A stretch of 64,000 bases of DNA, taken from assembly GCF_024347415.1 (NCBI RefSeq), contig NZ_AP025476.1:1798001-1862000 (forward strand). Direction: 5' to 3'. Below, piece after piece: positions 43,801-58,800 of this stretch. Under the pieces are notes generated by a model, which was given only the letters and a program-made list of their open reading frames with translations, did no database searches and was not told the origin of the DNA. A program made the position numbers and the translations under genes. Positions within the stretch are counted from its first letter, which is position 1; each line of letters begins with the position of its first letter. The stretch comes from Vibrio crassostreae. GTDB taxonomy: Bacteria; Pseudomonadota; Gammaproteobacteria; Enterobacterales; Vibrionaceae.

Positions 43801-46800
43801 CTGTTTTGATCGTATAAGACCGTTCCGTCAGCTGAACTAAATCCATCCGCGACAATCGTAAAGGTGTCACCGGTATTTGGATCGTAATCGTTAGCAAGAA
43901 GCAGTGACGAATCTACAATTAAAGTTTCACCCTCTTGCACAGACAGAATATCACCGATCAGCGGGAAATCGTTTAAGTCATGCTCGCCATTATTGTAATT
44001 ACCATTGCCATCAACCGTACCAAGATTGATGTCTAGGTTAGCAGCACCACCTTGGTCCCAATAAACGATTTCAATAGAATGATAACCATCACTATCAATC
44101 GCAAATGCGTCATGTAAGGTAGTTGTAGACGACTGGTTCTGGTCAACAGTAGCAACTTCAACCCCATCAATTAATACCGTGTAGCCATCATCAGCGGTCA
44201 CTTTAAATGCATAATCACCGGCTTCTAGATAGACTGAACCACTAATTTGAACAACACCGTCAGTATGAGCACCAACGGTACCTTCAACAGAGCTAGAGTC
44301 ATCATTTAAGAAGTCTTCAAACTGACTTTGAGAGCTCAAGCCATTGTTATTTCCATTTAGCGTATAGTTGATATCTTTGGCGTCAAAGGTTAGGTCTGCT
44401 TCTTTGCTAGCAATAACATCCAATGCATCTTGAATCGAATCAATATTGCCATTAACGCTATCATTTGAGCTGTAATAGTATCCAGATAGTCCACCAAATA
44501 CTGATACCGTATCATCTTGAGCAACTGGGGGCTGATTGGTCGCATTGGACGTAATAGTCAGTTGAGCCACTTCATCACTAAGTAAACCGCTAGAATCAAC
44601 TGACTGATAATCAATTTCTTCAGAGAGATCAGCACTAACTACATCAACGCCTTTAAGCGTGATATTGGAGTTTCTATTAGGATTATCAGAACCGTCTTGA
44701 GTAGTGAATACTCTTAATTCAGTAAACCCTCCATCGACTTGGATGTTAACTGTCGCATTCCCGTTGCTATCGATGGACAGTCCGTTCTCGCCTGATTCAT
44801 CGCTATCGAAGAAGAACGTCCCAACAACATTACCATCTTCATCGAGAGCGAGTACCTCAATACGACCGCCAGCATTATTTCCCGCATTGTAGTTTCCGAA
44901 TACGCTACCAAATTCAATATTAGCCTCTGTAATGGTTGCACCAGATTGAGAATAATCAACAGAGATATATTCCTGGTTGCCACCGCTAACTACATCCAAC
45001 TCTCCGCTAGTTGAATTCGCATTAGTTGACACACCAAAACCATCCTCTTGGTTTTGACTGTCGTAAACCAAATAAGAATTTGTATCGATTACATTAGCGT
45101 CGGTTGGGGAGCTACCATCGTAAATCCCCGAGCTTATTAATACATTGCCCTGTAAGTAACTTACGCTGCTAGACCCATTGTTGACTTGGCCTGCAAAAGT
45201 ACTTGCTACAAAATCAAGCTTATCCACAGCATTGGAATCTTGTTCATATTCGACTTGAGCGTCACTACTGATTATATCTCCAGCTTCAATGAGTACTTTG
45301 CCACCACCACTAACGTCGTAAAGGTTACCGAACAATGGTTCTTCGAGAATTTTGACATCAACCGGAGTACCAGCAGCATCATCTTCTATATCGCCCACGT
45401 TATCTTGACTACCCGATTGACCACCATCAAACGTAAAGAACGCTTCGTCTTGGTTGTTTAGGGTAACTGAGAAGTCTATTGCGGTTGGTTTGTCGTTCGC
45501 ACCATTGATGGTGATGGTCACCACCTGCTCGGTGCCGTCTTCCGATTTCACCGTGAAGGTTTCAGTCAGTGGCTCTGAGCCCACGTTCAACGCATCGACC
45601 GTCTCGTTGCTGTTATCCAGCTCGTAGGTCCACTCGCCATTCGCGTCCACACTGAACGTGCCGTAATCGCCCGCCACATCACTTTGAACTTGGAACACGT
45701 TGTTGGTGTTGTCGACATCGTCCGACAACAGCGTACCCGTCGCGGTGTTATCCGCCGCATCTTCGGTCACGTCGCCTGCGACATCGCCTGTGATGTCCGC
45801 GCCGTCGTTCGCACCATTGATGGTGATGGTCACCACCTGCTCGGTGCCGTCTTCCGATTTCACCGTGAAGGTTTCAGTCAGTGGCTCTGAGCCCACGTTC
45901 AACGCATCGACCGTCTCGTTGCTGTTATCCAGCTCGTAGGTCCACTCGCCATTCGCGTCCACACTGAACGTGCCGTAATCGCCCGCCACATCACTTTGAA
46001 CTTGGAACACGTTGTTGGTGTTGTCGACATCGTCCGACAACAGCGTACCCGTCGCGGTGTTATCCGCCGCATCTTCGGTCACGTCGCCTGCGACATCGCC
46101 TGTGATGTCCGCGCCGTCGTTCGCACCATTGATGGTGATGGTCACCACCTGCTCGGTGCCGTCTTCCGATTTCACCGTGAAGGTTTCAGTCAGTGGCTCT
46201 GAGCCCACGTTCAACGCATCGACCGTCTCGTTGCTGTTATCCAGCTCGTAGGTCCACTCGCCATTCGCGTCCACACTGAACGTGCCGTAATCGCCCGCCA
46301 CATCACTTTGAACTTGGAACACGTTGTTGGTGTTGTCGACATCGTCCGACAACAGCGTACCCGTCGCGGTGTTATCCGCCGCATCTTCGGTCACGTCGCC
46401 TGCGACATCGCCTGTGATGTCCGCGCCGTCGTTCGCACCATTGATGGTGATGGTCACCACCTGCTCGGTGCCGTCTTCCGATTTCACCGTGAAGGTTTCA
46501 GTCAGTGGCTCTGAGCCCACGTTCAACGCATCGACCGTCTCGTTGCTGTTATCCAGCTCGTAGGTCCACTCGCCATTCGCGTCCACACTGAACGTGCCGT
46601 AATCGCCCGCCACATCACTTTGAACTTGGAACACGTTGTTGGTGTTGTCGACATCGTCCGACAACAGCGTACCCGTCGCGGTGTTATCCGCCGCATCTTC
46701 GGTCACGTCGCCTGCGACATCGCCTGTGATGTCCGCGCCGTCGTTCGCACCATTGATGGTGATGGTCACCACCTGCTCGGTGCCGTCTTCCGATTTCACC

Positions 46801-49800
46801 GTGAAGGTTTCAGTCAGTGGCTCTGAGCCCACGTTCAACGCATCGACCGTCTCGTTGCTGTTATCCAGCTCGTAGGTCCACTCGCCATTCGCGTCCACAC
46901 TGAACGTGCCGTAATCGCCCGCCACATCACTTTGAACTTGGAACACGTTGTTGGTGTTGTCGACATCGTCCGACAACAGCGTACCCGTCGCGGTGTTATC
47001 CGCCGCATCTTCGGTCACGTCGCCTGCGACATCGCCTGTGATGTCCGCGCCGTCGTTCGCACCATTGATGGTGATGGTCACCACCTGCTCGGTGCCGTCT
47101 TCCGATTTCACCGTGAAGGTTTCAGTCAGTGGCTCTGAGCCCACGTTCAACGCATCGACCGTCTCGTTGCTGTTATCCAGCTCGTAGGTCCACTCGCCAT
47201 TCGCGTCCACACTGAACGTGCCGTAATCGCCCGCCACATCACTTTGAACTTGGAACACGTTGTTGGTGTTGTCGACATCGTCCGACAACAGCGTACCCGT
47301 CGCGGTGTTATCCGCCGCATCTTCGGTCACGTCGCCTGCGACATCGCCTGTGATGTCCGCGCCGTCGTTCGCACCATTGATGGTGATGGTCACCACCTGC
47401 TCGGTGCCGTCTTCCGATTTCACCGTGAAGGTTTCAGTCAGTGGCTCTGAGCCCACGTTCAACGCATCGACCGTCTCGTTGCTGTTATCCAGCTCGTAGG
47501 TCCACTCGCCATTCGCGTCCACACTGAACGTGCCGTAATCGCCCGCCACATCACTTTGAACTTGGAACACGTTGTTGGTGTTGTCGACATCGTCCGACAA
47601 CAGCGTACCCGTCGCGGTGTTATCCGCCGCATCTTCGGTCACGTCGCCTGCGACATCGCCTGTGATGTCCGCGCCGTCGTTCGCACCATTGATGGTGATG
47701 GTCACCACCTGCTCGGTGCCGTCTTCCGATTTCACCGTGAAGGTTTCAGTCAGTGGCTCTGAGCCCACGTTCAACGCATCGACCGTCTCGTTGCTGTTAT
47801 CCAGCTCGTAGGTCCACTCGCCATTCGCGTCCACACTGAACGTGCCGTAATCGCCCGCCACATCACTTTGAACTTGGAACACGTTGTTGGTGTTGTCGAC
47901 ATCGTCCGACAACAGCGTACCCGTCGCGGTGTTATCCGCCGCATCTTCGGTCACGTCGCCTGCGACATCGCCTGTGATGTCCGCGCCGTCGTTCGCACCA
48001 TTGATGGTGATGGTCACCACCTGCTCGGTGCCGTCTTCCGATTTCACCGTGAAGGTTTCAGTCAGTGGCTCTGAGCCCACGTTCAACGCATCGACCGTCT
48101 CGTTGCTGTTATCCAGCTCGTAGGTCCACTCGCCATTCGCGTCCACACTGAACGTGCCGTAATCGCCCGCCACATCACTTTGAACTTGGAACACGTTGTT
48201 GGTGTTGTCGACATCGTCCGACAACAGCGTACCCGTCGCGGTGTTATCCGCCGCATCTTCGGTCACGTCGCCTGCGACATCGCCTGTGATGTCCGCGCCG
48301 TCGTTCGCACCATTGATGGTGATGGTCACCACCTGCTCGGTGCCGTCTTCCGATTTCACCGTGAAGGTTTCAGTCAGTGGCTCTGAGCCCACGTTCAACG
48401 CATCGACCGTCTCGTTGCTGTTATCCAGCTCGTAGGTCCACTCGCCATTCGCGTCCACACTGAACGTGCCGTAATCGCCCGCCACATCACTTTGAACTTG
48501 GAACACGTTGTTGGTGTTGTCGACATCGTCCGACAACAGCGTACCCGTCGCGGTGTTATCCGCCGCATCTTCGGTCACGTCGCCTGCGACATCGCCTGTG
48601 ATGTCCGCGCCGTCGTTCGCACCATTGATGGTGATGGTCACCACCTGCTCGGTGCCGTCTTCCGATTTCACCGTGAAGGTTTCAGTCAGTGGCTCTGAGC
48701 CCACGTTCAACGCATCGACCGTCTCGTTGCTGTTATCCAGCTCGTAGGTCCACTCGCCATTCGCGTCCACACTGAACGTGCCGTAATCGCCCGCCACATC
48801 ACTTTGAACTTGGAACACGTTGTTGGTGTTGTCGACATCGTCCGACAACAGCGTACCCGTCGCGGTGTTATCCGCCGCATCTTCGGTCACGTCGCCTGCG
48901 ACATCGCCTGTGATGTCCGCGCCGTCGTTCGCACCATTGATGGTGATGGTCACCACCTGCTCGGTGCCGTCTTCCGATTTCACCGTGAAGGTTTCAGTCA
49001 GTGGCTCTGAGCCCACGTTCAACGCATCGACCGTCTCGTTGCTGTTATCCAGCTCGTAGGTCCACTCGCCATTCGCGTCCACACTGAACGTGCCGTAATC
49101 GCCCGCCACATCACTTTGAACTTGGAACACGTTGTTGGTGTTGTCGACATCGTCCGACAACAGCGTACCCGTCGCGGTGTTATCCGCCGCATCTTCGGTC
49201 ACGTCGCCTGCGACATCGCCTGTGATGTCCGCGCCGTCGTTCGCACCATTGATGGTGATGGTCACCACCTGCTCGGTGCCGTCTTCCGATTTCACCGTGA
49301 AGGTTTCAGTCAGTGGCTCTGAGCCCACGTTCAACGCATCGACCGTCTCGTTGCTGTTATCCAGCTCGTAGGTCCACTCGCCATTCGCGTCCACACTGAA
49401 CGTGCCGTAATCGCCCGCCACATCACTTTGAACTTGGAACACGTTGTTGGTGTTGTCGACATCGTCCGACAACAGCGTACCCGTCGCGGTGTTATCCGCC
49501 GCATCTTCGGTCACGTCGCCTGCGACATCGCCTGTGATGTCCGCGCCGTCGTTCGCACCATTGATGGTGATGGTCACCACCTGCTCGGTGCCGTCTTCCG
49601 ATTTCACCGTGAAGGTTTCAGTCAGTGGCTCTGAGCCCACGTTCAACGCATCGACCGTCTCGTTGCTGTTATCCAGCTCGTAGGTCCACTCGCCATTCGC
49701 GTCCACACTGAACGTGCCGTAATCGCCCGCCACATCACTTTGAACTTGGAACACGTTGTTGGTGTTGTCGACATCGTCCGACAACAGCGTACCCGTCGCG

Positions 49801-52800
49801 GTGTTATCCGCCGCATCTTCGGTCACGTCGCCTGCGACATCGCCTGTGATGTCCGCGCCGTCGTTCGCACCATTGATGGTGATGGTCACCACCTGCTCGG
49901 TGCCGTCTTCCGATTTCACCGTGAAGGTTTCAGTCAGTGGCTCTGAGCCCACGTTCAACGCATCGACCGTCTCGTTGCTGTTATCCAGCTCGTAGGTCCA
50001 CTCGCCATTCGCGTCCACACTGAACGTGCCGTAATCGCCCGCCACATCACTTTGAACTTGGAACACGTTGTTGGTGTTGTCGACATCGTCCGACAACAGC
50101 GTACCCGTCGCGGTGTTATCCGCCGCATCTTCGGTCACGTCGCCTGCGACATCGCCTGTGATGTCCGCGCCGTCGTTCGCACCATTGATGGTGATGGTCA
50201 CCACCTGCTCGGTGCCGTCTTCCGATTTCACCGTGAAGGTTTCAGTCAGTGGCTCTGAGCCCACGTTCAACGCATCGACCGTCTCGTTGCTGTTATCCAG
50301 CTCGTAGGTCCACTCGCCATTCGCGTCCACACTGAACGTGCCGTAATCGCCCGCCACATCACTTTGAACTTGGAACACGTTGTTGGTGTTGTCGACATCG
50401 TCCGACAACAGCGTACCCGTCGCGGTGTTATCCGCCGCATCTTCGGTCACGTCGCCTGCGACATCGCCTGTGATGTCCGCGCCGTCGTTCGCACCATTGA
50501 TGGTGATGGTCACCACCTGCTCGGTGCCGTCTTCCGATTTCACCGTGAAGGTTTCAGTCAGTGGCTCTGAGCCCACGTTCAACGCATCGACCGTCTCGTT
50601 GCTGTTATCCAGCTCGTAGGTCCACTCGCCATTCGCGTCCACACTGAACGTGCCGTAATCGCCCGCCACATCACTTTGAACTTGGAACACGTTGTTGGTG
50701 TTGTCGACATCGTCCGACAACAGCGTACCCGTCGCGGTGTTATCCGCCGCATCTTCGGTCACGTCGCCTGCGACATCGCCTGTGATGTCCGCGCCGTCGT
50801 TCGCACCATTGATGGTGATGGTCACCACCTGCTCGGTGCCGTCTTCCGATTTCACCGTGAAGGTTTCAGTCAGTGGCTCTGAGCCCACGTTCAACGCATC
50901 GACCGTCTCGTTGCTGTTATCCAGCTCGTAGGTCCACTCGCCATTCGCGTCCACACTGAACGTGCCGTAATCGCCCGCCACATCACTTTGAACTTGGAAC
51001 ACGTTGTTGGTGTTGTCGACATCGTCCGACAACAGCGTACCCGTCGCGGTGTTATCCGCCGCATCTTCGGTCACGTCGCCTGCGACATCGCCTGTGATGT
51101 CCGCGCCGTCGTTCGCACCATTGATGGTGATGGTCACCACCTGCTCGGTGCCGTCTTCCGATTTCACCGTGAAGGTTTCAGTCAGTGGCTCTGAGCCCAC
51201 GTTCAACGCATCGACCGTCTCGTTGCTGTTATCCAGCTCGTAGGTCCACTCGCCATTCGCGTCCACACTGAACGTGCCGTAATCGCCCGCCACATCACTT
51301 TGAACTTGGAACACGTTGTTGGTGTTGTCGACATCGTCCGACAACAGCGTACCCGTCGCGGTGTTATCCGCCGCATCTTCGGTCACGTCGCCTGCGACAT
51401 CGCCTGTGATGTCCGCGCCGTCGTTCGCACCATTGATGGTGATGGTCACCACCTGCTCGGTGCCGTCTTCCGATTTCACCGTGAAGGTTTCAGTCAGTGG
51501 CTCTGAGCCCACGTTCAACGCATCGACCGTCTCGTTGCTGTTATCCAGCTCGTAGGTCCACTCGCCATTCGCGTCCACACTGAACGTGCCGTAATCGCCC
51601 GCCACATCACTTTGAACTTGGAACACGTTGTTGGTGTTGTCGACATCGTCCGACAACAGCGTACCCGTCGCGGTGTTATCCGCCGCATCTTCGGTCACGT
51701 CGCCTGCGACATCGCCTGTGATGTCCGCGCCGTCGTTCGCACCATTGATGGTGATGGTCACCACCTGCTCGGTGCCGTCTTCCGATTTCACCGTGAAGGT
51801 TTCAGTCAGTGGCTCTGAGCCCACGTTCAACGCATCGACCGTCTCGTTGCTGTTATCCAGCTCGTAGGTCCACTCGCCATTCGCGTCCACACTGAACGTG
51901 CCGTAATCGCCCGCCACATCACTTTGAACTTGGAACACGTTGTTGGTGTTGTCGACATCGTCCGACAACAGCGTACCCGTCGCGGTGTTATCCGCCGCAT
52001 CTTCGGTCACGTCGCCTGCGACATCGCCTGTGATGTCCGCGCCGTCGTTCGCACCATTGATGGTGATGGTCACCACCTGCTCGGTGCCGTCTTCCGATTT
52101 CACCGTGAAGGTTTCAGTCAGTGGCTCTGAGCCCACGTTCAACGCATCGACCGTCTCGTTGCTGTTATCCAGCTCGTAGGTCCACTCGCCATTCGCGTCC
52201 ACACTGAACGTGCCGTAATCGCCCGCCACATCACTTTGAACTTGGAACACGTTGTTGGTGTTGTCGACATCGTCCGACAACAGCGTACCCGTCGCGGTGT
52301 TATCCGCCGCATCTTCGGTCACGTCGCCTGCGACATCGCCTGTGATGTCCGCGCCGTCGTTCGCACCATTGATGGTGATGGTCACCACCTGCTCGGTGCC
52401 GTCTTCCGATTTCACCGTGAAGGTTTCAGTCAGTGGCTCTGAGCCCACGTTCAACGCATCGACCGTCTCGTTGCTGTTATCCAGCTCGTAGGTCCACTCG
52501 CCATTCGCGTCCACACTGAACGTGCCGTAATCGCCCGCCACATCACTTTGAACTTGGAACACGTTGTTGGTGTTGTCGACATCGTCCGACAACAGCGTAC
52601 CCGTCGCGGTGTTATCCGCCGCATCTTCGGTCACGTCGCCTGCGACATCGCCTGTGATGTCCGCGCCGTCGTTCGCACCATTGATGGTGATGGTCACCAC
52701 CTGCTCGGTGCCGTCTTCCGATTTCACCGTGAAGGTTTCAGTCAGTGGCTCTGAGCCCACGTTCAACGCATCGACCGTCTCGTTGCTGTTATCCAGCTCG

Positions 52801-55800
52801 TAGGTCCACTCGCCATTCGCGTCCACACTGAACGTGCCGTAATCGCCCGCCACATCACTTTGAACTTGGAACACGTTGTTGGTGTTGTCGACATCGTCCG
52901 ACAACAGCGTACCCGTCGCGGTGTTATCCGCCGCATCTTCGGTCACGTCGCCTGCGACATCGCCTGTGATGTCCGCGCCGTCGTTCGCACCATTGATGGT
53001 GATGGTCACCACCTGCTCGGTGCCGTCTTCCGATTTCACCGTGAAGGTTTCAGTCAGTGGCTCTGAGCCCACGTTCAACGCATCGACCGTCTCGTTGCTG
53101 TTATCCAGCTCGTAGGTCCACTCGCCATTCGCGTCCACACTGAACGTGCCGTAATCGCCCGCCACATCACTTTGAACTTGGAACACGTTGTTGGTGTTGT
53201 CGACATCGTCCGACAACAGCGTACCCGTCGCGGTGTTATCCGCCGCATCTTCGGTCACGTCGCCTGCGACATCGCCTGTGATGTCCGCGCCGTCGTTCGC
53301 ACCATTGATGGTGATGGTCACCACCTGCTCGGTGCCGTCTTCCGATTTCACCGTGAAGGTTTCAGTCAGTGGCTCTGAGCCCACGTTCAACGCATCGACC
53401 GTCTCGTTGCTGTTATCCAGCTCGTAGGTCCACTCGCCATTCGCGTCCACACTGAACGTGCCGTAATCGCCCGCCACATCACTTTGAACTTGGAACACGT
53501 TGTTGGTGTTGTCGACATCGTCCGACAACAGCGTACCCGTCGCGGTGTTATCCGCCGCATCTTCGGTCACGTCGCCTGCGACATCGCCTGTGATGTCCGC
53601 GCCGTCGTTCGCACCATTGATGGTGATGGTCACCACCTGCTCGGTGCCGTCTTCCGATTTCACCGTGAAGGTTTCAGTCAGTGGCTCTGAGCCCACGTTC
53701 AACGCATCGACCGTCTCGTTGCTGTTATCCAGCTCGTAGGTCCACTCGCCATTCGCGTCCACACTGAACGTGCCGTAATCGCCCGCCACATCACTTTGAA
53801 CTTGGAACACGTTGTTGGTGTTGTCGACATCGTCCGACAACAGCGTACCCGTCGCGGTGTTATCCGCCGCATCTTCGGTCACGTCGCCTGCGACATCGCC
53901 TGTGATGTCCGCGCCGTCGTTCGCACCATTGATGGTGATGGTCACCACCTGCTCGGTGCCGTCTTCCGATTTCACCGTGAAGGTTTCAGTCAGTGGCTCT
54001 GAGCCCACGTTCAACGCATCGACCGTCTCGTTGCTGTTATCCAGCTCGTAGGTCCACTCGCCATTCGCGTCCACACTGAACGTGCCGTAATCGCCCGCCA
54101 CATCACTTTGAACTTGGAACACGTTGTTGGTGTTGTCGACATCGTCCGACAACAGCGTACCCGTCGCGGTGTTATCCGCCGCATCTTCGGTCACGTCGCC
54201 TGCGACATCGCCTGTGATGTCCGCGCCGTCGTTCGCACCATTGATGGTGATGGTCACCACCTGCTCGGTGCCGTCTTCCGATTTCACCGTGAAGGTTTCA
54301 GTCAGTGGCTCTGAGCCCACGTTCAACGCATCGACCGTCTCGTTGCTGTTATCCAGCTCGTAGGTCCACTCGCCATTCGCGTCCACACTGAACGTGCCGT
54401 AATCGCCCGCCACATCACTTTGAACTTGGAACACGTTGTTGGTGTTGTCGACATCGTCCGACAACAGCGTACCCGTCGCGGTGTTATCCGCCGCATCTTC
54501 GGTCACGTCGCCTGCGACATCGCCTGTGATGTCCGCGCCGTCGTTCGCACCATTGATGGTGATGGTCACCACCTGCTCGGTGCCGTCTTCCGATTTCACC
54601 GTGAAGGTTTCAGTCAGTGGCTCTGAGCCCACGTTCAACGCATCGACCGTCTCGTTGCTGTTATCCAGCTCGTAGGTCCACTCGCCATTCGCGTCCACAC
54701 TGAACGTGCCGTAATCGCCCGCCACATCACTTTGAACTTGGAACACGTTGTTGGTGTTGTCGACATCGTCCGACAACAGCGTACCCGTCGCGGTGTTATC
54801 CGCCGCATCTTCGGTCACGTCGCCTGCGACATCGCCTGTGATGTCCGCGCCGTCGTTCGCACCATTGATGGTGATGGTCACCACCTGCTCGGTGCCGTCT
54901 TCCGATTTCACCGTGAAGGTTTCAGTCAGTGGCTCTGAGCCCACGTTCAACGCATCGACCGTCTCGTTGCTGTTATCCAGCTCGTAGGTCCACTCGCCAT
55001 TCGCGTCCACACTGAACGTGCCGTAATCGCCCGCCACATCACTTTGAACTTGGAACACGTTGTTGGTGTTGTCGACATCGTCCGACAACAGCGTACCCGT
55101 CGCGGTGTTATCCGCCGCATCTTCGGTCACGTCGCCTGCGACATCGCCTGTGATGTCCGCGCCGTCGTTCGCACCATTGATGGTGATGGTCACCACCTGC
55201 TCGGTGCCGTCTTCCGATTTCACCGTGAAGGTTTCAGTCAGTGGCTCTGAGCCCACGTTCAACGCATCGACCGTCTCGTTGCTGTTATCCAGCTCGTAGG
55301 TCCACTCGCCATTCGCGTCCACACTGAACGTGCCGTAATCGCCCGCCACATCACTTTGAACTTGGAACACGTTGTTGGTGTTGTCGACATCGTCCGACAA
55401 CAGCGTACCCGTCGCGGTGTTATCCGCCGCATCTTCGGTCACGTCGCCTGCGACATCGCCTGTGATGTCCGCGCCGTCGTTCGCACCATTGATGGTGATG
55501 GTCACCACCTGCTCGGTGCCGTCTTCCGATTTCACCGTGAAGGTTTCAGTCAGTGGCTCTGAGCCCACGTTCAACGCATCGACCGTCTCGTTGCTGTTAT
55601 CCAGCTCGTAGGTCCACTCGCCATTCGCGTCCACACTGAACGTGCCGTAATCGCCCGCCACATCACTTTGAACTTGGAACACGTTGTTGGTGTTGTCGAC
55701 ATCGTCCGACAACAGCGTACCCGTCGCGGTGTTATCCGCCGCATCTTCGGTCACGTCGCCTGCGACATCGCCTGTGATGTCCGCGCCGTCGTTCGCACCA

Positions 55801-58800
55801 TTGATGGTGATGGTCACCACCTGCTCGGTGCCGTCTTCCGATTTCACCGTGAAGGTTTCAGTCAGTGGCTCTGAGCCCACGTTCAACGCATCGACCGTCT
55901 CGTTGCTGTTATCCAGCTCGTAGGTCCACTCGCCATTCGCGTCCACACTGAACGTGCCGTAATCGCCCGCCACATCACTTTGAACTTGGAACACGTTGTT
56001 GGTGTTGTCGACATCGTCCGACAACAGCGTACCCGTCGCGGTGTTATCCGCCGCATCTTCGGTCACGTCGCCTGCGACATCGCCTGTGATGTCCGCGCCG
56101 TCGTTCGCACCATTGATGGTGATGGTCACCACCTGCTCGGTGCCGTCTTCCGATTTCACCGTGAAGGTTTCAGTCAGTGGCTCTGAGCCCACGTTCAACG
56201 CATCGACCGTCTCGTTGCTGTTATCCAGCTCGTAGGTCCACTCGCCATTCGCGTCCACACTGAACGTGCCGTAATCGCCCGCCACATCACTTTGAACTTG
56301 GAACACGTTGTTGGTGTTGTCGACATCGTCCGACAACAGCGTACCCGTCGCGGTGTTATCCGCCGCATCTTCGGTCACGTCGCCTGCGACATCGCCTGTG
56401 ATGTCCGCGCCGTCGTTCGCACCATTGATGGTGATGGTCACCACCTGCTCGGTGCCGTCTTCCGATTTCACCGTGAAGGTTTCAGTCAGTGGCTCTGAGC
56501 CCACGTTCAACGCATCGACCGTCTCGTTGCTGTTATCCAGCTCGTAGGTCCACTCGCCATTCGCGTCCACACTGAACGTGCCGTAATCGCCCGCCACATC
56601 ACTTTGAACTTGGAACACGTTGTTGGTGTTGTCGACATCGTCCGACAACAGCGTACCCGTCGCGGTGTTATCCGCCGCATCTTCGGTCACGTCGCCTGCG
56701 ACATCGCCTGTGATGTCCGCGCCGTCGTTCGCACCATTGATGGTGATGGTCACCACCTGCTCGGTGCCGTCTTCCGATTTCACCGTGAAGGTTTCAGTCA
56801 GTGGCTCTGAGCCCACGTTCAACGCATCGACCGTCTCGTTGCTGTTATCCAGCTCGTAGGTCCACTCGCCATTCGCGTCCACACTGAACGTGCCGTAATC
56901 GCCCGCCACATCACTTTGAACTTGGAACACGTTGTTGGTGTTGTCGACATCGTCCGACAACAGCGTACCCGTCGCGGTGTTATCCGCCGCATCTTCGGTC
57001 ACGTCGCCTGCGACATCGCCTGTGATGTCCGCGCCGTCGTTCGCACCATTGATGGTGATGGTCACCACCTGCTCGGTGCCGTCTTCCGATTTCACCGTGA
57101 AGGTTTCAGTCAGTGGCTCTGAGCCCACGTTCAACGCATCGACCGTCTCGTTGCTGTTATCCAGCTCGTAGGTCCACTCGCCATTCGCGTCCACACTGAA
57201 CGTGCCGTAATCGCCCGCCACATCACTTTGAACTTGGAACACGTTGTTGGTGTTGTCGACATCGTCCGACAACAGCGTACCCGTCGCGGTGTTATCCGCC
57301 GCATCTTCGGTCACGTCGCCTGCGACATCGCCTGTGATGTCCGCGCCGTCGTTCGCACCATTGATGGTGATGGTCACCACCTGCTCGGTGCCGTCTTCCG
57401 ATTTCACCGTGAAGGTTTCAGTCAGTGGCTCTGAGCCCACGTTCAACGCATCGACCGTCTCGTTGCTGTTATCCAGCTCGTAGGTCCACTCGCCATTCGC
57501 GTCCACACTGAACGTGCCGTAATCGCCCGCCACATCACTTTGAACTTGGAACACGTTGTTGGTGTTGTCGACATCGTCCGACAACAGCGTACCCGTCGCG
57601 GTGTTATCCGCCGCATCTTCGGTCACGTCGCCTGCGACATCGCCTGTGATGTCCGCGCCGTCGTTCGCACCATTGATGGTGATGGTCACCACCTGCTCGG
57701 TGCCGTCTTCCGATTTCACCGTGAAGGTTTCAGTCAGTGGCTCTGAGCCCACGTTCAACGCATCGACCGTCTCGTTGCTGTTATCCAGCTCGTAGGTCCA
57801 CTCGCCATTCGCGTCCACACTGAACGTGCCGTAATCGCCCGCCACATCACTTTGAACTTGGAACACGTTGTTGGTGTTGTCGACATCGTCCGACAACAGC
57901 GTACCCGTCGCGGTGTTATCCGCCGCATCTTCGGTCACGTCGCCTGCGACATCGCCTGTGATGTCCGCGCCGTCGTTCGCACCATTGATGGTGATGGTCA
58001 CCACCTGCTCGGTGCCGTCTTCCGATTTCACCGTGAAGGTTTCAGTCAGTGGCTCTGAGCCCACGTTCAACGCATCGACCGTCTCGTTGCTGTTATCCAG
58101 CTCGTAGGTCCACTCGCCATTCGCGTCCACACTGAACGTGCCGTAATCGCCCGCCACATCACTTTGAACTTGGAACACGTTGTTGGTGTTGTCGACATCG
58201 TCCGACAACAGCGTACCCGTCGCGGTGTTATCCGCCGCATCTTCGGTCACGTCGCCTGCGACATCGCCTGTGATGTCCGCGCCGTCGTTCGCACCATTGA
58301 TGGTGATGGTCACCACCTGCTCGGTGCCGTCTTCCGATTTCACCGTGAAGGTTTCAGTCAGTGGCTCTGAGCCCACGTTCAACGCATCGACCGTCTCGTT
58401 GCTGTTATCCAGCTCGTAGGTCCACTCGCCATTCGCGTCCACACTGAACGTGCCGTAATCGCCCGCCACATCACTTTGAACTTGGAACACGTTGTTGGTG
58501 TTGTCGACATCGTCCGACAACAGCGTACCCGTCGCGGTGTTATCCGCCGCATCTTCGGTCACGTCGCCTGCGACATCGCCTGTGATGTCCGCGCCGTCGT
58601 TCGCACCATTGATGGTGATGGTCACCACCTGCTCGGTGCCGTCTTCCGATTTCACCGTGAAGGTTTCAGTCAGTGGCTCTGAGCCCACGTTCAACGCATC
58701 GACCGTCTCGTTGCTGTTATCCAGCTCGTAGGTCCACTCGCCATTCGCGTCCACACTGAACGTGCCGTAATCGCCCGCCACATCACTTTGAACTTGGAAC

